NCBI RefSeq assembly: GCF_011022235.1 | Contig: NZ_JAAIYP010000038.1 | Location: forward strand, 360,057 to 424,056 | From: Magnetospirillum aberrantis SpK | Lineage (GTDB): Bacteria; Pseudomonadota; Alphaproteobacteria; Rhodospirillales; Magnetospirillaceae | Length of the DNA stretch: 64,000 nt | Direction: 5' to 3' | Shown: positions 16,034-24,857 of the stretch, in pieces | Layout of the letters: every line of letters starts with the position of its first letter | Position numbering within the stretch: the first letter of the stretch is position 1 | Position numbers and translations under genes: made by a program | The notes under the pieces: generated by a model | Seen by the model: only the letters and a program-made list of their open reading frames with translations | Databases searched by the model: none | What the model was told of the DNA's origin: nothing

Positions 16034-17593
16034 ATGCCATCTTCCAACTTCATCCGTTCCTGCCGCCTGGGCCTGTGGACCACGGCCTTGTCCACCGTGC
16101 TGGCCGCCAATGTCCTGGCCGCCGACATCGACGCGGAAAAGCTTTTTCAGGACAATTGCGCCACCTGCCATGGCGCCCACCGCCAAGGCTTCATCGCACC
16201 GGCCCTGACCAAGGAGCGTCTGCAATCCAGCCCCGCCGCGTTGCGTTCCATGATCATGAACGGCGTCGGCGGCACGCTGATGCCGCCGTGGGTCGGCCGT
16301 CTCAGCGACCCGCAGATCCGGGCCCTGGCCAGCTACATCAAGACCTCGGCCCCGCAACCGGTCGATTTCACCGCCGACCAGATGCGCGCCAGCCTGAGCG
16401 TCCTGGTGGACGAGAAGACCCTGCCGTCCAAGCCCACCTACGCCATCGACAAGATGGACGACCTGATGGCGGTGATGGTACGCGGCCGCTACGCCAAGGC
16501 CCCCGAATCCAAGACCGTGTTCTTCGACGGCAAGACCAACCGGATGGTCGGCGAGGTGCCCACCGGCAACGCCTCGCACGTTCTCGACTACCATCCTAAG
16601 AACGAGCGGTGGGCCTATGTGAAGACCGACCAGGCCGAGGTCTACAAGATCGACCTCTATTCCATGCAAGCGGTGCGCAAGATCAAGACCGGCCTGAACG
16701 GCCCCGGTCTGGCGGTGTCGTCGGACGGCAAGTACGTCATGGCCTCGTCCTTCGTGCCGCCGCGCGCGGTGATCCTGGATTCCGACACCCTTGAAGTGGT
16801 CAAGGTACTGGACCTTCAGGGCGTCGATCCCGACGGCAAGAACGTCCGTTCCGAAGGCGGTTCCGTCACCGCCTCGCCCTATGGCCCCTATCTGATCCTG
16901 GCCCTCGAACGGGCCGGCCAGGTGTGGATCATCGAGACCGACAAACCCGACCTGCCGGTGACCAAGATCACCGATGTCGGCCGCCACCTGCACGATTCGT
17001 TCGTGTCCAAGGACGGCCGCTACTACATGGTCGCCTCGTACGCCGACAACAAGATCGTCGCCATCGACCTCAAGGAAAAGAAGGTGGTGCGCGACATCCA
17101 GGCCGGCTGCCAGCCCCATGTGGGCGGCGGGTCCATCTTCCGCCAGGGCGACAAGTACCTGGGCGTCGGCACCAACATCGGCCAATGCGACCGCGGCAAC
17201 GTGGTCACCATCTGGGACATGAAGGATTTCAGCGTGGTCAAGCAGGTTCCGGTGGCCGGTCCCACCGAATCGCCGGCCGCCCATCCCAACGCCCCTTATG
17301 TCGCGGTGGACATCGTCGGCACCGGACCCGAGGCCAGCCAGATCCAGTTCATCGACAAGAAAACCCTGGAAGTGGCCAAGACCATCGAGGTGGGCGGGCA
17401 CGCCTATTTCCCGGAATACACCGCGGATGGCCGCTACCTCTATGTGTCGGCGGGCTATTCCGGCGACAAGCTGATCGTCCTGGATTCCAAGACGCTGGAA
17501 AAGGTCGCCGAGCACAAGCTGCAAGCTCCGGGAGGCATCTTCTCCCACGCCCGGCCGCGTTTCCTCACCCGCGGTCTGGAACAGAACTTCTAA
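16034..17593 (+). CDS. nirN: Cytochrome cd1-family protein, NirN-type (NirS paralogue)
   Basis: A 519-residue periplasmic protein with a signal peptide to about residue 30, a cytochrome c domain (CATCHG, Cys42/Cys45/His46) and an eight-bladed d1-type propeller. HLHDSFVSKDGRYYM and SPAAHPNAPYVAVD carry the two histidines matching the d1-site His pair of NirS. Several traits favour NirN (dihydro-heme d1 dehydrogenase) over NirS: the short N-terminus, the simple c domain, and a C-terminus GGIFSHARPRFLTRGLEQNF instead of the GxFNVYNTQHDVY end I know from NirS. An alternative is a divergent nitrite reductase, because it occupies the usual nirS position. The start follows TAGGGGGA. A 134-base hairpin-rich spacer separates it from the next gene. 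Confidence 0.7.
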   Translation: MPSSNFIRSCRLGLWTTALSTVLAANVLAADIDAEKLFQDNCATCHGAHRQGFIAPALTKERLQSSPAALRSMIMNGVGGTLMPPWVGRLSDPQIRALASYIKTSAPQPVDFTADQMRASLSVLVDEKTLPSKPTYAIDKMDDLMAVMVRGRYAKAPESKTVFFDGKTNRMVGEVPTGNASHVLDYHPKNERWAYVKTDQAEVYKIDLYSMQAVRKIKTGLNGPGLAVSSDGKYVMASSFVPPRAVILDSDTLEVVKVLDLQGVDPDGKNVRSEGGSVTASPYGPYLILALERAGQVWIIETDKPDLPVTKITDVGRHLHDSFVSKDGRYYMVASYADNKIVAIDLKEKKVVRDIQAGCQPHVGGGSIFRQGDKYLGVGTNIGQCDRGNVVTIWDMKDFSVVKQVPVAGPTESPAAHPNAPYVAVDIVGTGPEASQIQFIDKKTLEVAKTIEVGGHAYFPEYTADGRYLYVSAGYSGDKLIVLDSKTLEKVAEHKLQAPGGIFSHARPRFLTRGLEQNF

Positions 17594-17606
17594 ACCGGCC
17601 CCCCAG

Positions 17607-17697
17607 CCGACACCGCGCAAACGGTGTCGGCACCCAGCGGTCCGGGTCCCCTGCCCGGCCGCCCTCCCCGACCGGCCCCGCGCAAGCGGGGCCGGTC
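17607..17697 (+). promoter_or_regulatory. Two strong intercistronic hairpins after the NirN-type gene
   Basis: CCGACACCG-CGCAAA-CGGTGTCGG (17607-17630) and GACCGGCCCCG-CGCAAG-CGGGGCCGGTC (17670-17697) are perfect stems with near-identical loops. No T-tract follows either. They probably protect the upstream mRNA or attenuate expression into the cytochrome and nirE genes. Confidence 0.6.
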
Positions 17698-17727
17698 CCC
17701 CGGAACCATCACAGCACCGAGGCCGCC

Positions 17728-18057
17728 ATGACCGCCAATCGTCTGATCCTGTCCTTGTCCACCTTGGCCATCCTGGCCCAGACCACTTTCGCCATCGCCG
17801 CCGGCGATTCGATCCAGGAAGCGCAGCAACTGGTCAACGACCTGTGCGCCACCTGTCACAGCGTCGACGGTGTCAGCGCCGACGACGCCTTTCCCAACCT
17901 TGCCGGCCAGAAGCACGGCTATCTGGTCAAGCAGTTGACAGATTTCCGCAGCAAGGCACGGGACAACGAAACCATGGGTCCCATCGCCGAGACCCTGGAC
18001 GACCGCATGATCGACGCCCTTGCCACCTATTACTCGTCGTTGCCCGCCGGGAAATGA
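17728..18057 (+). CDS. Soluble periplasmic cytochrome c (c4/c553-like)
   Basis: A 109-residue precursor with a signal peptide ending near IAAGD and one heme site, CATCHS. The fold markers are PNLAGQKHGYLVKQLTDFRS, then NETMGPIAETLDDRMIDALA and a YYSSLPAGK end, typical of cytochrome c4/c553 single domains with Met (NETMGP) as sixth ligand. In nir clusters such a protein (NirM-like) passes electrons to cytochrome cd1. Here it may serve the neighbouring NirN-type protein or a nirS located elsewhere. It lies 25 bases before nirE. Confidence 0.85.
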   Translation: MTANRLILSLSTLAILAQTTFAIAAGDSIQEAQQLVNDLCATCHSVDGVSADDAFPNLAGQKHGYLVKQLTDFRSKARDNETMGPIAETLDDRMIDALATYYSSLPAGK

Positions 18058-18082
18058 CGCCAGCGAAAAGGGGGGACACGCC

Positions 18083-18871
18083 ATGCTCACACACGAGATC
18101 GGTTCGGTAACGCTGGTGGGGGCGGGGCCGGGACATCCCGACCTGATCACGGTCAGGGCTGTTCGCGCCCTCGCCCAATGCCAGGCCGTGGTCTACGACC
18201 GCCTGGTGGGGCGCGAGATTCTTGACCTTGCCCACCCCAAGGCCAAACGCGTCTACGTGGGCAAAAGCTGCGGACGCCATGCCGCCACCCAGGACGAGAT
18301 CAACGCGCTTCTGGTTGCCCTGGCCCGTCAGGGACTGGACGTGGTCCGCCTGAAAGGCGGCGACCCCTTCGTATTCGGGCGCGGCGGCGAGGAAATGCTG
18401 CATCTTCGCGCCGCCGGTATCGCCTGCACCGTGGTTCCCGGCGTCACCGCCGCCTTCGGCTGCGCCGCCGAATTCGACTTCCCGCTGACCCATCGCGGCA
18501 TGGCCAGCGGCGTGCGCTTCGTCACCGGCCACATGAAGAACGACGAGGACCTGTCCCTGGACTGGCGCGGACTGGTGGACCCCCACACCACCTTGGTCGT
18601 CTATATGGGGGTGTCGGGCCTTGCGGCCATGCTGGACGGATTGACCGAAGCCGGCCTGTCGAAAGAAACCCCGGCCGCCATCATTCAAAACGGCACCCGC
18701 GCCGGCCAGCGCATGGTCTGCGCCACCGCCGCCACCTTGAACAAGGCGGCCCGGAACCTGAACCACGGCATGCCGGCCCTGGTGGTGTTTGGCGAAGTGG
18801 TCACCCTGTCGCCGTTGTGGGACGCCCAGATGGCCGAACTGACCCTGCCGCCCCTGTGCGCCGCCCAATGA
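18083..18871 (+). CDS. nirE: Uroporphyrinogen-III C-methyltransferase
   Basis: SAM-dependent enzyme making precorrin-2 from uroporphyrinogen III, the entry to siroheme and heme d1. The protein has 262 residues, a single SUMT domain without the CysG dehydrogenase part. Motifs: VTLVGAGPGHPDLITVRAVR at the N-terminus, VVYDRLVGREIL, VRLKGGDPFVFGRGGEE, and the VVPGVTAAFG region. The start at 18083 follows AAGGGGGGAC. It shares an ATGA overlap with nirC, so it is translated within the same operon. Its position among nir genes supports the NirE name. A housekeeping CobA/CysG copy may exist elsewhere. Confidence 0.92.
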   Translation: MLTHEIGSVTLVGAGPGHPDLITVRAVRALAQCQAVVYDRLVGREILDLAHPKAKRVYVGKSCGRHAATQDEINALLVALARQGLDVVRLKGGDPFVFGRGGEEMLHLRAAGIACTVVPGVTAAFGCAAEFDFPLTHRGMASGVRFVTGHMKNDEDLSLDWRGLVDPHTTLVVYMGVSGLAAMLDGLTEAGLSKETPAAIIQNGTRAGQRMVCATAATLNKAARNLNHGMPALVVFGEVVTLSPLWDAQMAELTLPPLCAAQ

Positions 18872-19197
18872 CCGCCGCCCTTCGCCTTGTGGCCATGCTG
18901 GGGGCGGTGGCGCTGTCCGTGCCAGCCGTCGCCGCCGAACCGCCGCCGAACCGTCAGGCCGAGTTGCTTGCCCTGCTGCACCAGGATTGCGGGTCATGCC
19001 ACGGCATGACGTTGCGCGGCGGCCTGGGCCTGCCCCTGACGCCCGAGCGCATGGACGCGCTGTCAGTCGAAAGCATCAGCGAAACCATTCTGTCCGGCCG
19101 TCCCGGCACCGCCATGCCGCCCTGGGCGCCCTTCATGACCGCCGACGAGGCGCGATGGCTGGCGACCCAGTTGCAAACCGGAGGAAACCCGCCATGA
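18868..19197 (+). CDS. nirC: Small c-type cytochrome NirC
   Basis: A 109-residue periplasmic cytochrome c with a signal peptide (about 1-23, ending AVAAE) and a heme site CGSCHG near residue 46. Met in GTAMPPWAPFMT is the likely axial ligand. NirC proteins are proposed electron carriers for late heme d1 synthesis or for NirS. The start overlaps the nirE stop (ATGA), and the 3' end overlaps the nirF start in the same way, so nirE-nirC-nirF are tightly coupled. Confidence 0.85.
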   Translation: MTAALRLVAMLGAVALSVPAVAAEPPPNRQAELLALLHQDCGSCHGMTLRGGLGLPLTPERMDALSVESISETILSGRPGTAMPPWAPFMTADEARWLATQLQTGGNPP

Positions 19198-20339
19198 AGA
19201 CCCTGCTTCTCGCCGTTCTGGCCGCCCTGTCCCTGTCGGCCTGTGTTTCGGTGACCGCCACTGGCGATTTGGGGGTGGTGATCGAGCGGGCCGACGGCAA
19301 GGTGGCCGTGGTCAACACCACCGAACGTACGGTATTGGCGGAAATCGACGGCCTGGGCGACCTGTCCCACGCCTCGGTGGTGTTCAGCCGCGACCAGCGT
19401 TTCGCCTTCGTCTTTGGCCGCGACGGCGGGTTGACCAAGGTCGATTTGGTCACCCAACGAATCGCCGGACGGGTTCTGCAATCGGGCAATTCCATCGGCG
19501 GCGCCATTTCCCAGGATGGCCGGCTGGTGGCGGTGTCCAACTACGAACCGGGTGGCGTGCGGGTGTTCGACGCCGACAGCCTGGAGATGGTCGCCGACAT
19601 CCCCACCGGGTCCAAGGTGGTCGGGCTGGTGGACGCCCCCGGCCGCCGTTTCGTGTTCAGCCTGTTCGACGCCGGTGAAATCTGGATGGCCGATTTCAGC
19701 CAGGGGCCGTCCCCCCGCATGACCCGTTACGCGAATGTCGGGAAGCAACCGTATGACGCCCTGATCACCGACGACGGCCGCACCTACATTGCCGGCCTGT
19801 TCGGCGAGGACGGCTTCGCCCTGTTGGACCTGTGGCACCCGGAACGCGGCGTGCGCCGGGTGCTCGACGGCTATGGTCGTGGCGAACAGCCTTTGCCGGT
19901 CTACAAGATGCCCCATCTGGAATGGCTGACGGTATCGGGTGGGCTGGCCTATCTGCCGGCCATCGGCCGCCACGAGGTTCTGGTCATGGACACCGCCACC
20001 TGGCGTCAGGTGGGGGCGGTACCGGTGCTGGGCCAACCGGTCTTCATCGTGGCCCAGCCCGACAAGCGCCGGCTGTGGGTCAATTTCGCCTTTCCCGACA
20101 ACGACAAGGTCCAGTTGATCGACGTGGAAAGCCGCAGCGTGGCCGCGACCCTGACCACCGGCAAGGGAACGCTGCACCTGGAGTTCACCCCGCGCGGCGA
20201 GGAAGTGTGGCTGTCCCTGCGCGACGAAGACGCGGTGTCGGTGTGGGACGTGGCGACCCTGACCCCCATCACCCGGCTGAACATCGCCAAACCCAGCGGC
20301 ATCTTCTTTACCCCGCGCGCCTACAAGACCGGGATGTAA
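19194..20339 (+). CDS. nirF: Heme d1 biosynthesis lipoprotein NirF
   Basis: A 381-residue protein with the d1-type propeller fold but no cytochrome c domain. The N-terminus has a lipobox (LSACVS, lipid Cys at about residue 16), so it is anchored in the periplasm. Propeller repeats include GDLGVVIERADGKVAVVNTT and LVAVSNYEPGGVRVFDADS. It ends IAKPSGIFFTPRA, the NirF-type terminus. NirF acts in a late step converting the heme d1 precursor before NirN. A His in YKMPHLEWLTVS matches the region reported important in NirF, by memory of the family. It overlaps nirC by ATGA. Confidence 0.92.
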   Translation: MKTLLLAVLAALSLSACVSVTATGDLGVVIERADGKVAVVNTTERTVLAEIDGLGDLSHASVVFSRDQRFAFVFGRDGGLTKVDLVTQRIAGRVLQSGNSIGGAISQDGRLVAVSNYEPGGVRVFDADSLEMVADIPTGSKVVGLVDAPGRRFVFSLFDAGEIWMADFSQGPSPRMTRYANVGKQPYDALITDDGRTYIAGLFGEDGFALLDLWHPERGVRRVLDGYGRGEQPLPVYKMPHLEWLTVSGGLAYLPAIGRHEVLVMDTATWRQVGAVPVLGQPVFIVAQPDKRRLWVNFAFPDNDKVQLIDVESRSVAATLTTGKGTLHLEFTPRGEEVWLSLRDEDAVSVWDVATLTPITRLNIAKPSGIFFTPRAYKTGM

Positions 20340-20342
20340 GCC

Positions 20343-20783
20343 ATGAACGCCGCCGCCTGGGGCTGTCTGGCCCCGTTCGAACGGGACTTTCCCATCCATC
20401 CCCGGCCATTCGCCGAGATCGGCCGCCGCCTGGGCATGACCGAAGCCCAGGTGCTGGAGATGATGCGACAGGGCGTCGCCCAAGGCGTGGTCGCCCGCGT
20501 CGGCGCCACCTTGCGCCCCCACGTCCTGGGAGACAGCACGCTGGCCGCGCTGGCGGTGCCCCCAGAACGGCTGTCCGAGGTGGCGGCCCTGGTCTCGGCC
20601 TTCGACGCGGTGAACCACAATTACGAACGCGAAGGACACTACAATCTGTGGTTCGTTGTCACCGCCGCCTCGGTCGCCGAGGTAACGGCGGTGCTGGAGG
20701 CCATCGAGCGTCAGACCGGCCTGCAACCGCTGGACCTGCCGATCACCACCGCCTTCCACATCGACCTGGGGCTAAGGCGATGA
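20343..20783 (+). CDS. nirD: Siroheme decarboxylase subunit NirD
   Basis: A 146-residue Lrp/AsnC-like protein with an N-terminal wHTH-like domain (FAEIGRRLGMTEAQVLEMMR) and an AsnC-type alpha/beta domain containing NHNYEREGHYNLWFVVTA, the motif shared by NirD and NirG. With NirL, NirG and NirH it decarboxylates siroheme to 12,18-didecarboxysiroheme. It begins 3 bases after nirF and its stop overlaps the start of nirL. Despite the fold it is an enzyme subunit, not a transcription factor. Confidence 0.88.
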   Translation: MNAAAWGCLAPFERDFPIHPRPFAEIGRRLGMTEAQVLEMMRQGVAQGVVARVGATLRPHVLGDSTLAALAVPPERLSEVAALVSAFDAVNHNYEREGHYNLWFVVTAASVAEVTAVLEAIERQTGLQPLDLPITTAFHIDLGLRR

Positions 20784-21304
20784 CCCGCATGGACCTGCCC
20801 CTCCCCTGGGAGAACGTCGCCCGCCGCCTGAGCGCCGAAGGTTTGCCGCTGACGGCGCGCCCCTATCGCGACCTTGGCCGCAGCCTGGGGCTGAACGAGG
20901 CCGAGACCATGCGGGCGGTCGCGGCGTTGCAACACCTGGGCGTGGTCAACCGTTTCGGCGTCATCCTGCGCAACCGGGCCTTGGGGTTCACCGTCAACGG
21001 CATGTGCGTGTTCGACCTGCCCGACGTCCGGCTCGCCCAGGCCGGGACGCAGGTGGGCGCCTTGCCCTTCGTGTCGTTGTGCTATGCCCGCCGCCGCCAA
21101 CCGCCGGTCTGGCCGTTCAACCTGTTTTGCATGATTCACGGCCGCGAGCGCGACGTGGTAACCCGGCAATTCCAGCAAGTGCGCGAGCTTTTGGGCACGG
21201 ACGTTCCCGCCGACATCCTGATCAGCCGCCGTTGCTTCAAGCAACGGGGCGCAACCTATGCCCCGGAGGCCACGCCATGGACGCCATCGACCGGAATATC
21301 GTGA
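20780..21304 (+). CDS. nirL: Siroheme decarboxylase subunit NirL
   Basis: A 174-residue Lrp/AsnC-like protein pairing with NirD. It has an HTH-like N-terminus (YRDLGRSLGLNEAETMRAVA), GVVNRFGVILRNRALGFTVN and the NirL/NirH signature PVWPFNLFCMIHGRERD, where the His is a likely substrate-site residue. The start overlaps nirD (ATGA). An ATG at 20789 is an alternative that would remove three residues. The 3' end overlaps nirG by 28 bases. Confidence 0.87.
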   Translation: MTRMDLPLPWENVARRLSAEGLPLTARPYRDLGRSLGLNEAETMRAVAALQHLGVVNRFGVILRNRALGFTVNGMCVFDLPDVRLAQAGTQVGALPFVSLCYARRRQPPVWPFNLFCMIHGRERDVVTRQFQQVRELLGTDVPADILISRRCFKQRGATYAPEATPWTPSTGIS

Positions 21305-21720
21305 ACGGCCTGCAAGGCGGTTTCCCGCTGTGTCCGCGACCGTTCGCCGTTGCCGCCCAGGCGTTGAAGCTGGACGAGGAGGAACTGATCACACGGTTGA
21401 CACGCATGGTCGCGGAAGACGTGCTCAGCCGTTTTGGCCCTCTTTACCATTCCGAACGCCTGGGCGGCGCCATGACCCTGGCCGCCATGGCGGTGCCCGA
21501 GGCCGATTTCGACCGGGTCTGCGCCATCGTCAACAACTTCCCCGAGGTGTCGCAGAACTACGAACGCGACCACACACTGAACATGTGGTTCGTGGTCTCG
21601 GCCGAGCGGCCCGAGCGGGTCGGCCAAGTCCTGGACCAGATCGCCCAGCTCACCGGGCTGACCGTCCACGACATGCCCAAGCGACGGGAATTCTTCATCG
21701 ACCTCAAGCTGGAGGCCTGA
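21277..21720 (+). CDS. nirG: Siroheme decarboxylase subunit NirG
   Basis: A 147-residue paralogue of NirD with the matching signature QNYERDHTLNMWFVVSAE and an HTH-like N-terminus beginning MDAIDRNIVNGLQGGFPLC. In denitrifiers that keep NirD, L, G and H as separate proteins, NirG pairs with NirH. The start lies inside the end of nirL, 28 bases before its stop. nirH follows after one base. Confidence 0.87.
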   Translation: MDAIDRNIVNGLQGGFPLCPRPFAVAAQALKLDEEELITRLTRMVAEDVLSRFGPLYHSERLGGAMTLAAMAVPEADFDRVCAIVNNFPEVSQNYERDHTLNMWFVVSAERPERVGQVLDQIAQLTGLTVHDMPKRREFFIDLKLEA

Positions 21721-21721
21721 C

Positions 21722-22231
21722 ATGGCACCCATCGATGCCACCGACCGGCGCCTGATCCAGGCCACCCAGGGCGGATTACCCCTGGTGGCCGCCCCTTATC
21801 AGACGGTGGCCCGCATGCTGAACATCAGCGAGGCCGAAGTAATCGAGCGCCTGTCGCGCATGCTGGATGCCGGCATCATCCGCCGCATCGGTGCGGTTCC
21901 CAACCACTACCGCCTGGGCTACCGCCACAACGGCATGACGGTATGGCAGGTGGATGAAGCCGACCTGGAAACCTGTGGCGCCGCCATCGGCGCCCTGCCT
22001 TTCGTCACTCATTGCTATCACCGCCCGCCGCATCCGCCGCTCTGGCCGTACAACCTGTTCGCCATGATCCACGCCCGCGACGCGGACACCGCCGAATCCT
22101 ACGTCCAGACCATCCGCCGGACCCTGGGCGGACGCTGTCGTGCCGGTCAGGTGCTGTACAGCCGCCGCATCCTGAAAAAGAGCGGATTCCGCCTGTCGGC
22201 CCAATCGCCTTCGCCGGAAGGAACGCCCTGA
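21722..22231 (+). CDS. nirH: Siroheme decarboxylase subunit NirH
   Basis: A 169-residue paralogue of NirL with the signature PPLWPYNLFAMIHARDAD and an HTH-like segment VARMLNISEAEVIERLSRML. RRIGAVPNHYRLGYRHNGMT fits the family beta-strand with candidate active-site His residues. The stop overlaps the nirJ start (TGATG at 22229-22233), so translation is coupled. Confidence 0.87.
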   Translation: MAPIDATDRRLIQATQGGLPLVAAPYQTVARMLNISEAEVIERLSRMLDAGIIRRIGAVPNHYRLGYRHNGMTVWQVDEADLETCGAAIGALPFVTHCYHRPPHPPLWPYNLFAMIHARDADTAESYVQTIRRTLGGRCRAGQVLYSRRILKKSGFRLSAQSPSPEGTP

Positions 22232-23370
22232 TGCTCAGACTCTCACGCCTATTGCGCAGCATCTGCCTGGAGGGGGCCGAGCCCCCGGCCAAACGTTCGC
22301 CGCCATCGGCACCGGTGGTGATCTGGAACCTGACCCAGCGCTGCAATCTGCATTGCCGCCAATGCTATGCCGCCTCGGCCGACCGCGATTATCCCGGCGA
22401 ACTGACGACCGCAGAGGCATTGGACCTGCTCGACCAACTCCACGGTTTCGGCGTGCGCTTCCTGATCCTGTCGGGAGGGGAGCCGCTGATGCACCCCGAC
22501 CTTTTCACCATCGCCGCCGAGGCCAAGCGGTATGGCTTCCACCTCAGCCTGTCGAGCAACGGCACGCTGATGTCGGAAGCCATGGTGGCAAGGATCGCCG
22601 CCGCCGGTTTCGACTATGTGGGCGTGTCGCTGGACGGCCTGAGCCACGAGCACGACTTCATCCGCGGCAAGGAAGGAGCCTTCGCCGCCACCATGACGGG
22701 CATCCGACGCTGTCGGGCCGCCGGGGTGGATGTCGGCTTGCGCACCACCCTGACTTCGGTCAACGCCGCCTTGTTGCCCGAAATGCTGGGATTGTGCCGT
22801 AAGGAAGGCGTGAGAAAGTTCTATCTGTCCCATCTGAACTTCGCCGGTCGGGGCAAGGGCAACAGCACCGACGCCCCTTCTCCGCGCCAAAGCGCCTGGG
22901 CGGTGGACCAGTTGATCGAATACGCCTGGGCGACGGCCCAGGACGGAACCGGCGTCGATATCGTCACCGGCAACAACGATTCCGACGCCGTGCGCCTGCT
23001 TGACTGGACCGGCCGCGTCCTGCCCGAACGTCACGACGCCATGCGCCGGGCCTTGCTGGCCTGGGGGGGCAATTCCTGCGGCTGCGGCGTCGCCAACATC
23101 GATCCGCGCGGCAACGTCCACCCCGATACCATGTGGGGGTTCGCGTCCTTGGGCAACGTCCGCGAGCATGATTTCGCCCGCATCTGGACGGATGGCGACA
23201 ACCCGTTGCTGGCCCGGTTGCGCCAACACCCCCGCGCGGTGAGTGGCCGCTGCGCGAGTTGTTCCCATCTGACAATCTGTAACGGCAACAGCAGGGTCCG
23301 GGCGTATCGCACCGATGGCGACCTGTGGGGAGAAGACCCCGGCTGCCACATGGAGCAGGCGTTTCCGTAA
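22231..23370 (+). CDS. nirJ: Radical SAM heme d1 biosynthesis protein NirJ
   Basis: A 379-residue radical SAM enzyme with the cluster motif CNLHCRQCYA near residue 37 and a SPASM-like C-terminus rich in cysteines (NSCGCGV, then CASCSHLTICNGNSR and DPGC), which binds a second 4Fe-4S cluster. LILSGGEPLMHPDLF and LSLSSNGT are SAM-site motifs. NirJ converts didecarboxysiroheme by removing propionate side chains to create the heme d1 precursor. It is the last nir gene here. The second MocR gene starts 50 bases downstream on the same strand. Confidence 0.93.
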   Translation: MLRLSRLLRSICLEGAEPPAKRSPPSAPVVIWNLTQRCNLHCRQCYAASADRDYPGELTTAEALDLLDQLHGFGVRFLILSGGEPLMHPDLFTIAAEAKRYGFHLSLSSNGTLMSEAMVARIAAAGFDYVGVSLDGLSHEHDFIRGKEGAFAATMTGIRRCRAAGVDVGLRTTLTSVNAALLPEMLGLCRKEGVRKFYLSHLNFAGRGKGNSTDAPSPRQSAWAVDQLIEYAWATAQDGTGVDIVTGNNDSDAVRLLDWTGRVLPERHDAMRRALLAWGGNSCGCGVANIDPRGNVHPDTMWGFASLGNVREHDFARIWTDGDNPLLARLRQHPRAVSGRCASCSHLTICNGNSRVRAYRTDGDLWGEDPGCHMEQAFP

Positions 23371-23419
23371 CCGCTTAAAATGCCTATCCTGGCACCACCG
23401 GGTGAACGGGAGAACGGAC

Positions 23420-24850
23420 ATGCTGCGGCCCTGGAACCTGAAGATCGAGATCGACCGCGCCGCCGCGCTGTCGATCCAGTTGCAGATCGTCCACGCCATC
23501 ACCCGTGAAATCCATCGCGGCCGGCTGGCGCCGGGAACCGCCTTGCCCGGCAGTCGCGATTTGGCCGCCACCTTGGGGGTGAACCGCAAGACAGTGATCC
23601 TGGCTTACGAGGAACTGGTCGCCCAGGGCTGGCTGACCGCCGAGGGCAAGCGCGGCACCTTCGTTTCCCCCCACCTGCCGTCATTGTCGCCCGAGCCGTG
23701 GCAGCCCGCCGCCGCGGAAATGCCGGCCGCGGCGCCGCCGGCCGCACGCGCGGCCATCGAATTCAGGGACGGAACCCCGGATACCCGCCTGATCCGTTTC
23801 CAGGGCTTGTCCCAGGCCTTTCGCCACGCCTTGCTGTCTTCAGCCCGCTCCAACCGCCTGGGCTACGACGACCCGCGCGGTTTGCCGCCATTGCGACGGG
23901 CCGTGGCGGCAATGCTGGCCATGGAGCGGGGGCTGGTGGTCGATGCCGACGGCGTCTGTCTGGTCCGCGGCAGCCAGATGGGGATCTTCCTGGCCGCCCG
24001 CCTGTTGGTGCGCCCCGGCGACGCCGTGGTGCTGGAACACCTGACCTATCCCCCGGCCCGCGCGGCATTCAGATCGTGCGGCGCCGACATCTTGTCGGTG
24101 GAAGTGGACCGGCACGGCCTGCGCACCGACCAGTTGGAGGACATCTGTCGCCATCGGCGGGTTCGTGCCGTCTATGTCACCCCGCACCACCAATACCCCA
24201 CCACCGTCATGATGTCCGCCGAACGGCGCCTGAACCTGCTGCGCATGGCCGAACAATACGACTTCACCCTGGTCGAGGACGATTACGACCACGAGTTTCA
24301 TTATGCCGGCGGCCCGGTCATGCCCATCGCCAGCCTGGACCGCTCGCGGCGGGTGGTCTATGTCGGCTCGCTGTCCAAGGTCCTGGCCCCCGGCCTGCGC
24401 CTGGGATACCTGGCGGCCCACCCGGCCTTCGTCTCGCGCTGCGCCGACGACATTACCCTGATCGACCGCCAGGGCGACACCGTCACCGCACTGGCGGTCG
24501 CCGAACTGATGACCAGCGGCGAGGTCAAACGCCACATCTGCCGCGCTCTCAAGGCTTATGACGAGCGCCGCCGCCTGCTGGCCGACCTGTTACGGACCCA
24601 TCTGGGACGGCATCTGGACTTCACCATGCCCGATGGCGGGCTGGCCTTCTGGGTCCGGGTGGTCGGACCGGCCGACGTCACCCGCCTGACGCAACGTGCG
24701 CTGGCCCACGGCGTCGGCCTGTTGCCGGGGGCACAGTTCACCGATTCCAACGCGCCGGTTCCGGCGTTCCGCATGGGCTTCGGCAACCTGAACGCCGAGG
24801 AGATCACCTCTGGAATCGAACGGCTGCGGCGCGCCTTCTCCGATCTCTGA
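23420..24850 (+). CDS. Second MocR/PdxR-type regulator
   Basis: A 476-residue regulator with an N-terminal GntR wHTH (about 15-80: GTALPGSRDLAATLGVNRKT) and a PLP aminotransferase-fold domain. EDDYDHEFHYAGG and GSLSKVLAPGLRLGYLA carry the PLP-site residues, including the Lys. The ATG at 23420 is chosen for CGGGAGAACGG upstream and alignment of the HTH. It lies between nirJ and the ferredoxin reductase gene. A CTGGACCATCC half-site starts 8 bases after its stop, in the promoter of that reductase gene, and matches both arms of the nir palindrome. It is only broadly similar to the regulator at 13597, not a recent duplicate. Confidence 0.87.
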   Translation: MLRPWNLKIEIDRAAALSIQLQIVHAITREIHRGRLAPGTALPGSRDLAATLGVNRKTVILAYEELVAQGWLTAEGKRGTFVSPHLPSLSPEPWQPAAAEMPAAAPPAARAAIEFRDGTPDTRLIRFQGLSQAFRHALLSSARSNRLGYDDPRGLPPLRRAVAAMLAMERGLVVDADGVCLVRGSQMGIFLAARLLVRPGDAVVLEHLTYPPARAAFRSCGADILSVEVDRHGLRTDQLEDICRHRRVRAVYVTPHHQYPTTVMMSAERRLNLLRMAEQYDFTLVEDDYDHEFHYAGGPVMPIASLDRSRRVVYVGSLSKVLAPGLRLGYLAAHPAFVSRCADDITLIDRQGDTVTALAVAELMTSGEVKRHICRALKAYDERRRLLADLLRTHLGRHLDFTMPDGGLAFWVRVVGPADVTRLTQRALAHGVGLLPGAQFTDSNAPVPAFRMGFGNLNAEEITSGIERLRRAFSDL

Positions 24851-24857
24851 TCCCTTT

